This document shows positions 5,457 through 10,044 of a DNA stretch of 10,044 nt, piece by piece. Origin of the DNA: Oscillospiraceae bacterium. GTDB taxonomy: Bacteria; Bacillota; Clostridia; Oscillospirales; Ethanoligenentaceae. Position 1 is the stretch's first letter. Each line of letters starts with the position of its first letter. The translations under genes were made by a program, and so were the position numbers. Under the pieces are notes generated by a model. That model was not told where the DNA came from and did no database searches. It saw only the letters and a list, made by a program, of their open reading frames with translations. The stretch lies in contig DOXU01000027.1 in NCBI GenBank assembly GCA_003518885.1, positions 1 to 10,044 on the forward strand, read 5' to 3'.

Positions 5457-7475
5457 ATGCGTGAATGGGAAATTGGTTTGCCGGATGAAGAGGCTGTCCA
5501 GACCTTAGAAAAAGCCGGGTACCCCTCTATTTTAGCTAAAGTGTTGGCCGCGCGTATCTCAACTAACACAAAAGATATTGAAGCCTTTTTGCATTGTACT
5601 GGTTCTATTGGCGACCCGTTTCGGATGAAAGATATGCCACAGGCGGTTGCTCGAATTCGTCAGGCAATGAAAAAAGGAGAAACAGTTGCTGTTTATGGGG
5701 ATTATGATGTCGATGGGATAACGGCTTCTGCGTTGTTGACAAGTTATTTGCGGACAAAGGATATGGATGTCATGGCTTATTTGCCAGATAGAGAGGCAGA
5801 AGGCTATGGACTGAATTCGGCAGCTTTGACGCGTTTGCGACGAATCGGCGTTACCCTTTGCATTACGGTGGATACAGGAATTTCTGCAGAGAAAGAAGCG
5901 GAAGCGGCAAAAAAGAAGGGACTGGACTTAGTAATCACCGATCATCATGAGCCACGCGAGACGCTTCCTTGTGCTTGTGCGATTGTTGATCCCAAAAGAA
6001 GGGATTGCCCCTATCCATTTAAAGGACTAGCTGGCGTCGGGGTTGCCTTTCAGCTTGTCTGTGCGCTAGAAGGGGTGGAAAAAACAAAAGCGTTGCTTGC
6101 ACAATATGGCGATTTACTCTGTTTAGGTACAGTGGCTGATGTGGTTCCTCTTTTAGGAGAGAACCGCGTATTTGCGGGATTAGGTTTGCAAATAATGGAG
6201 AAGAATACTCGTGTGGGTATTGCGGCGCTATTAAAGGCAGCAGGTGTTAATAATCGTGCATTAGATGCCACATTGCTTGCATTTACGGCGGCGCCGCGGA
6301 TTAATGCAGTGGGACGAATGAAAAATGCAATGCCTGCCTTAGAATTAATGCTAACACGTTCTAAAGCACGTGCAGAATTATTGGCCAGATACCTTTGCAC
6401 TTGTAATGATGCACGTAAAAGAGAAGAAGAACGTATCCTTGAAGAAGCACTTCCTCTGATTGAACGCCAAAATCTTTTGCAAAACCGCGTGCTTGTTGTT
6501 GCAGGAGATGACTGGGCGGATGGCGTTATTGGAATTGTAGCTTCTCGATTGGCTAATCGATTTAGTCGCCCAACGATTATTATCTCATTTCAAAGTGATG
6601 GGATAGGTAGAGCATCTTGTCGTAGTTTTGAAGGGTTTCCGATGCATCTGTTTTTGCGGGCTTGTTCAGGGCTCTTAGAGCGCTTTGGTGGGCACGCCAT
6701 GGCGGCAGGCTTTTCCATCCGGAAGGAAAAAGTATCGGCTTTTTGTGTTGCGGCAGAAATTTTCGCGGCGGATTGTACAATTCGCCCACTTTTACAGATA
6801 GATTCTCAAATTAGCAAGGAAGAATTGACGCTTGATTCTGCTGAAGCATGTGCAGTGTTAGAACCTTGTGGAGAGGGCAATCCTGTTCCCTTGTTTTATC
6901 TGGAGGAAGTTCTCATCCAAGATACGCATACACTTTCAGGGGGAAAGCATCTTCGATTATCCTGTATGGTGGATGGCTATGCATTTGAGGCCATATTTTT
7001 TGGCGTGGATAATTTAGAGTTGTCCATCGTTCCGGGGGATGTGTTAGATATGGCCATTTCTCTTTCGGTGAACGAGTGGAGAGGAACACGTAAGCTTTCT
7101 GTTTTGGTGCGCGATGTACGTGAGAGTGCAATGTTTAAGCGAGAGCGGATACATTATGAGCGCACCTTACGGGGGGAAGAAGAGGCATACAGGCCCCCAA
7201 GGTCTACATTTGCTTCTGTTTGGCGGCTGCTAAAGCAGTTTGATGGGGGAAGATTTTCTCCAAGGCATGGATATGGTGCACTGAAAAGGCGGATACCCCA
7301 AATGCGTTACACACAGTTTTTGCTTATTCTGGCGATTTTTCGTGAGACGGGATTAGCAAATTTTTCTCTTGAAGAGGAAGTTTATGTCGTTCGATTAACA
7401 GCAGGTTTAAAGGTGAATTTGGAAGAAAGTTCACTCATGCAAAAATTGTTGCCACCCATAAAAGAATATAAATAA
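5457..7475 (+). CDS. recJ: Single-stranded-DNA-specific 5'-3' exonuclease RecJ
   Basis: RecJ degrades single-stranded DNA 5' to 3' in recombination repair, mismatch repair and processing of stalled forks, using Mn/Mg at a DHH-family active site. The 672-residue protein shows motif I DYDVDG (82-87), motif II TVDTG (Asp139 region), the DHH triad at 162-164 (VITDHHEP), and motif IV GTVADVVPL (224-232). These are followed by PRINAVGRM (280-288) and the DHHA1-domain motif GGHAMAAGF (411-419). The OB-fold DNA-binding domain covers about 445-555 and begins with a typical LEPCGEGNP segment. A further C-terminal region of roughly 110 residues has no motif I can name with confidence; Bacillota RecJ often carries such an extension. 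The ATG at 5457 is chosen because GAGGGG lies about 8 nt upstream and the earlier in-frame ATG at 5415 overlaps the transcription start. It is divergent from asnS and 76 nt upstream of rel. Confidence 0.96.
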   Translation: MREWEIGLPDEEAVQTLEKAGYPSILAKVLAARISTNTKDIEAFLHCTGSIGDPFRMKDMPQAVARIRQAMKKGETVAVYGDYDVDGITASALLTSYLRTKDMDVMAYLPDREAEGYGLNSAALTRLRRIGVTLCITVDTGISAEKEAEAAKKKGLDLVITDHHEPRETLPCACAIVDPKRRDCPYPFKGLAGVGVAFQLVCALEGVEKTKALLAQYGDLLCLGTVADVVPLLGENRVFAGLGLQIMEKNTRVGIAALLKAAGVNNRALDATLLAFTAAPRINAVGRMKNAMPALELMLTRSKARAELLARYLCTCNDARKREEERILEEALPLIERQNLLQNRVLVVAGDDWADGVIGIVASRLANRFSRPTIIISFQSDGIGRASCRSFEGFPMHLFLRACSGLLERFGGHAMAAGFSIRKEKVSAFCVAAEIFAADCTIRPLLQIDSQISKEELTLDSAEACAVLEPCGEGNPVPLFYLEEVLIQDTHTLSGGKHLRLSCMVDGYAFEAIFFGVDNLELSIVPGDVLDMAISLSVNEWRGTRKLSVLVRDVRESAMFKRERIHYERTLRGEEEAYRPPRSTFASVWRLLKQFDGGRFSPRHGYGALKRRIPQMRYTQFLLILAIFRETGLANFSLEEEVYVVRLTAGLKVNLEESSLMQKLLPPIKEYK

Positions 7476-7551
7476 AACGGTGAATGAAACCAAATAGATG
7501 CGATGCGCGGTATTAAAAAATAAATGAAAGTGCGTTAAGAGGCATTGGATA

Positions 7552-9759
7552 ATGGATCAACTGTTAGAAGGTTTGCTACAAGAAATTGAGCAAAGTGGAA
7601 TGCCATATGATATCGATAAGATCAAGGCGGCCTATGAATTGGCACGGGAAGCACATGGCGAGCAAATGCGTCGGTCAGGGGATCCGTATATCATCCATCC
7701 GGTGGCAGTGGCCCAAATTTTAATTAAATTAGGATTGGATACGGATTCGCTTTGTGCTGCATTGTTGCATGATGTGGTAGAGGATACCGATGTTCCGCTA
7801 GAAGAAATTCGTAAACGTTTTGGAAGCGATGTAGCTTTGCTAGTGGATGGGGTAACGAAAGTCGGAAAGGTTGCCCATTATTCGCGCGAAGAACAGCAGG
7901 CCGAGAGCATTCGCAAAATGTTACTTGCTATGGCGAAAGATATTCGCGTCATTCTTATTAAGTTGGCGGATAGACTGCACAATATGCGCACGTTAGATGC
8001 GATGCCTCCACAAAAACAGTTGGATATCTCTTTGGTTACCATGGAAGTTTATGCTCCGATCGCCCATCGTTTGGGCATTCGCACAATTAAAGATGAATTA
8101 GAGGATCTTTCTATTCACCATTTGGATCCTGTGGCCTATGAGGAAATCGAGTCTGCACTAAAAAAGCGGAAAGATGAACGGGAAGCATTGCTTATGCAGG
8201 TACAAGATCGTATTGAGGAAAGACTTACGAGCTTGCATATGAATGTACACATTGAAGGCCGTGTAAAAAGCGTTTATGGTATTTATCGTAAAATGTATAT
8301 GCAGGGACGATCCTTTGACCAAATCTATGATATTTACGCAGTGCGTGTGATTGTCGATACAGTGAATGAATGCTATAATATTCTTGGTGTGATCCACGAT
8401 TTGTTAAAGCCGATTCCTGGCCGCTTTAAGGACTACATTTCAACACCGAAACCCAATATGTATCAGTCACTTCATACCACTGTTATTGGCAAAGAAGGAA
8501 TTCCTGTAGAAGTGCAAATTCGCACCTGGGAGATGCATCATACGGCGGAGTATGGTATTGCTGCGCACTGGAAATATAAATTGGGTATTGTGGGGGAAAC
8601 AAAAGGCAAAAACTCTTTAGAGGAAAAGCTGGAATGGGTCAGACAATTACTGGAAGTCCAAACGGACGTAAAGGATGCCGAAGATTTTATTCATTCTTTG
8701 AAGACGGATTTGACCCCAGACGAGGTCTATGTGTTCACACCACGTGGGGATGTCATTAACCTGCCCTCACGCTCTACTCCCATTGACTTTGCTTATGCGA
8801 TTCACAGTGAAGTAGGTCATCATATGACGGGGGCAAAAGTGGATGGAAAAATTGTTCCGTTGGACTATCAGTTACAGACGGGGCAGATTGTAGAAGCTCT
8901 GACAACAGCGTCCGCTACCCATGGCCCTAGCAGGGATTGGTTGAAAATTGCCCGTACCAGTGAGGCACGAAGCAAAATTCGTGCCTGGTTTAAAAAAGAA
9001 CGCCGTGAGGAAAATATTGAGCAAGGGCGAGCAGAAATCGAACGCGAATTTAAGCGCATTGGTATTTTACTCACGGGTGAGAAGCTAGAGCGCTTTTTGG
9101 CCGATGTAGCCAAGAGACAGCATTTTAATAGCACAGACGAATTATTAGCTGCAATTGGGTATGGCGGCATTGTCCTTTCTAAAATCATTCCACGGATCAA
9201 AGATGAATACGTTAAATTGGTACGTCCAGAGAAAATTCAGCTTCCCGAGAATGTAACGCCACGCCATATAGCAGGTGGCATTATCGTGGAGGGATTAGAA
9301 AATTGTCTGGTCAAATTGTCAAGATGCTGTAACCCGCTGCCGGGTGATGAGATTATTGGCTTTGTCACGCGTGGACCTGGTGTCTCTATTCACAAAAAAG
9401 ATTGCCCAAACGTGATTAAAAATCAGAACAGCCCGGAATACACCGGTCGCTTTCTTGAGGCTAGATGGGCAGGCCATGTTAACAAGCCCTTCAAAGCAGG
9501 GCTGCGTATTCTTTCAGCTGACCGTTATGGATTGCTTGCCGATATTACTTCTTCGTTGGCTTCTATGCATATGGGTATTCATTCTATTAATGCCCGAGAG
9601 TTGCGCACAGAAGAGGTAGAAATTCTTCTCACAGTAGATGTGGCAGGGACAAAACAACTTGAAAATGTGCTTAAACATCTGCGTAGTATAGAGGGTGTGC
9701 GAGAGGTGTCGCGTTCTGGGGTGAAAACAGCTGCACAAAAAGCAGGAGCCCAAAGTTAA
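7552..9759 (+). CDS. rel: Bifunctional (p)ppGpp synthetase/hydrolase (long RSH, Rel)
   Basis: Rel makes and degrades (p)ppGpp, driving the stringent response when uncharged tRNA enters the ribosome. The 735-residue protein has the full long-RSH layout. The HD hydrolase domain has HP at 49-50, HDVVEDT from His73-Asp74, and LADRLHNMRT (138-147). The synthetase domain covers about 235-345, with GRFKDYI (290-296), YQSLHTT (304-310) and EVQIRT (320-325). TGS is about 388-450 (DEVYVFTPRGD). The helical and zinc-finger region contains SRCCNPLPGDE (590-600) and HKKDCPN. A C-terminal ACT/RRM domain occupies about 648-720 (LRILSADRYGLLADI). The RFKD sequence is the RxKD signature of bifunctional enzymes, as opposed to ExDD of synthetase-only RelA, and the hydrolase residues are intact. 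The ATG follows AAGAGG (7537-7542) by 9 nt. In many Bacillota apt lies between recJ and this gene; here there is only a 76-nt gap, so recJ-rel cotranscription is likely. Confidence 0.97.
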   Translation: MDQLLEGLLQEIEQSGMPYDIDKIKAAYELAREAHGEQMRRSGDPYIIHPVAVAQILIKLGLDTDSLCAALLHDVVEDTDVPLEEIRKRFGSDVALLVDGVTKVGKVAHYSREEQQAESIRKMLLAMAKDIRVILIKLADRLHNMRTLDAMPPQKQLDISLVTMEVYAPIAHRLGIRTIKDELEDLSIHHLDPVAYEEIESALKKRKDEREALLMQVQDRIEERLTSLHMNVHIEGRVKSVYGIYRKMYMQGRSFDQIYDIYAVRVIVDTVNECYNILGVIHDLLKPIPGRFKDYISTPKPNMYQSLHTTVIGKEGIPVEVQIRTWEMHHTAEYGIAAHWKYKLGIVGETKGKNSLEEKLEWVRQLLEVQTDVKDAEDFIHSLKTDLTPDEVYVFTPRGDVINLPSRSTPIDFAYAIHSEVGHHMTGAKVDGKIVPLDYQLQTGQIVEALTTASATHGPSRDWLKIARTSEARSKIRAWFKKERREENIEQGRAEIEREFKRIGILLTGEKLERFLADVAKRQHFNSTDELLAAIGYGGIVLSKIIPRIKDEYVKLVRPEKIQLPENVTPRHIAGGIIVEGLENCLVKLSRCCNPLPGDEIIGFVTRGPGVSIHKKDCPNVIKNQNSPEYTGRFLEARWAGHVNKPFKAGLRILSADRYGLLADITSSLASMHMGIHSINARELRTEEVEILLTVDVAGTKQLENVLKHLRSIEGVREVSRSGVKTAAQKAGAQS

Positions 9760-9811
9760 GGAACCCCTCTTTTTTATATAGAGATAAATTACAGAACAGG
9801 AGAACAGAATC

Positions 9812-10044
9812 ATGGGGATTCGATATCAATGGAACGCATTTGTTCCAGCAGATCTTTTGGTGCCGCGTGGATGTGTTTTACAAAAATGGAGCGTTATCGC
9901 TTGTGATCAATATACATCTCAACCAGAGTATTGGGATCAAGTAGAGAAGGTAGTAGGAAATGCCCCCTCTACTTTGCGCTTGATTTTACCCGAAGTCTAT
10001 CTTCAGGAAAAGAATCTTCAAGAGCGGATTGATAAAATTCATGA
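9812..10044 (+). CDS. DUF1015-family protein, N-terminal part (runs off the window)
   Basis: The first 77 codons of a gene that continues past the right edge are visible. The translation starts MGIRYQWNAFVPADLLVPRG and contains WSVIACDQYTSQPEYWDQV and APSTLRLILPEVYL. From recalled family features (an early ADLLVP-type segment, the VIACDQYTSxPEYW block and the LRLILPEVYL stretch), it fits the DUF1015 family (PF06245), whose members are usually around 400 residues. Its biochemical role is not established; in some Clostridia homologues sit near serine-biosynthesis genes, which is context and not proof of function. The start has AGGAG (9798-9802) 9 nt upstream. The gene lies 52 nt after rel with no convincing terminator between, so it is probably cotranscribed with rel. 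Confidence 0.8.
   Translation, partial: MGIRYQWNAFVPADLLVPRGCVLQKWSVIACDQYTSQPEYWDQVEKVVGNAPSTLRLILPEVYLQEKNLQERIDKIH

Noticed and set aside
5249..5569. 106-codon minus-strand open frame spanning the asnS-recJ intergenic region
   Set aside because: It runs antisense through the recJ start and both promoters and shows no domain, so it is not supported as a gene.
9760..9811. Terminator between rel and the DUF1015 gene suggested by a T-run at about 9770
   Set aside because: The T-run is not preceded by a stem; only CTC/GAG pairing around the T-run can be formed, which is too weak to call.

Overview
The window reads as a chromosomal housekeeping stretch from a low-to-medium GC Bacillota, most likely an anaerobic Clostridia-type gut or sediment bacterium. 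The evidence is the pairing of recJ with a bifunctional rel gene, strong AGGAGG-like ribosome binding sites, consensus sigma-A promoters, a discrete asparaginyl-tRNA synthetase, and larB/larC genes for the nickel-pincer nucleotide cofactor. The genus cannot be fixed from the sequence. I see no mobile element, CRISPR array, tRNA, rRNA, prophage or broken gene.

Layout. Positions 2-136 (+) are the last 44 codons of leuS. A strong bidirectional terminator (about 162-204) separates it from a convergent gene for a subgroup Ic ('MocR-fold') aspartate aminotransferase (248-1537, -), which has its own TTGCAA-17-TACAAT promoter. Upstream lies a three-gene minus-strand unit, asnS (5208-3814), larB (3789-3022) and larC (3025-1772). 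It is read from one TTGCAA-17-TATAAT promoter, with a gap of about 24 nt between asnS and larB and a 4-nt ATGA overlap between larB and larC. Divergent from asnS, a TTGACA-16-TACAAT promoter with an extended -10 drives recJ (5457-7475, +), then rel (7552-9759, +) and the start of a DUF1015-family gene (9812 to the window end, +).

How the genes relate. LeuS and AsnS charge tRNAs. Rel senses uncharged tRNA on the ribosome and sets (p)ppGpp levels. RecJ is a single-strand 5'-3' exonuclease for repair. LarB and LarC perform the first and last steps in making the nickel-pincer nucleotide of lactate racemase-type enzymes; the sulfur-inserting LarE and any LarA apoenzyme are not in the window. The aminotransferase interconverts aspartate and oxaloacetate (or a similar pair).

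Nothing here is clearly a new system. The points most worth checking are the asnS-larBC linkage, the histidine-rich repeat in an unsplit LarC, the compact divergent asnS/recJ control region with a small palindrome, and the recJ-rel junction that lacks apt and is followed by a DUF1015 gene. No gene-free stretch exceeds 300 bases; the two largest gaps (1538-1771 and 5209-5456) are accounted for by promoters and hairpins.
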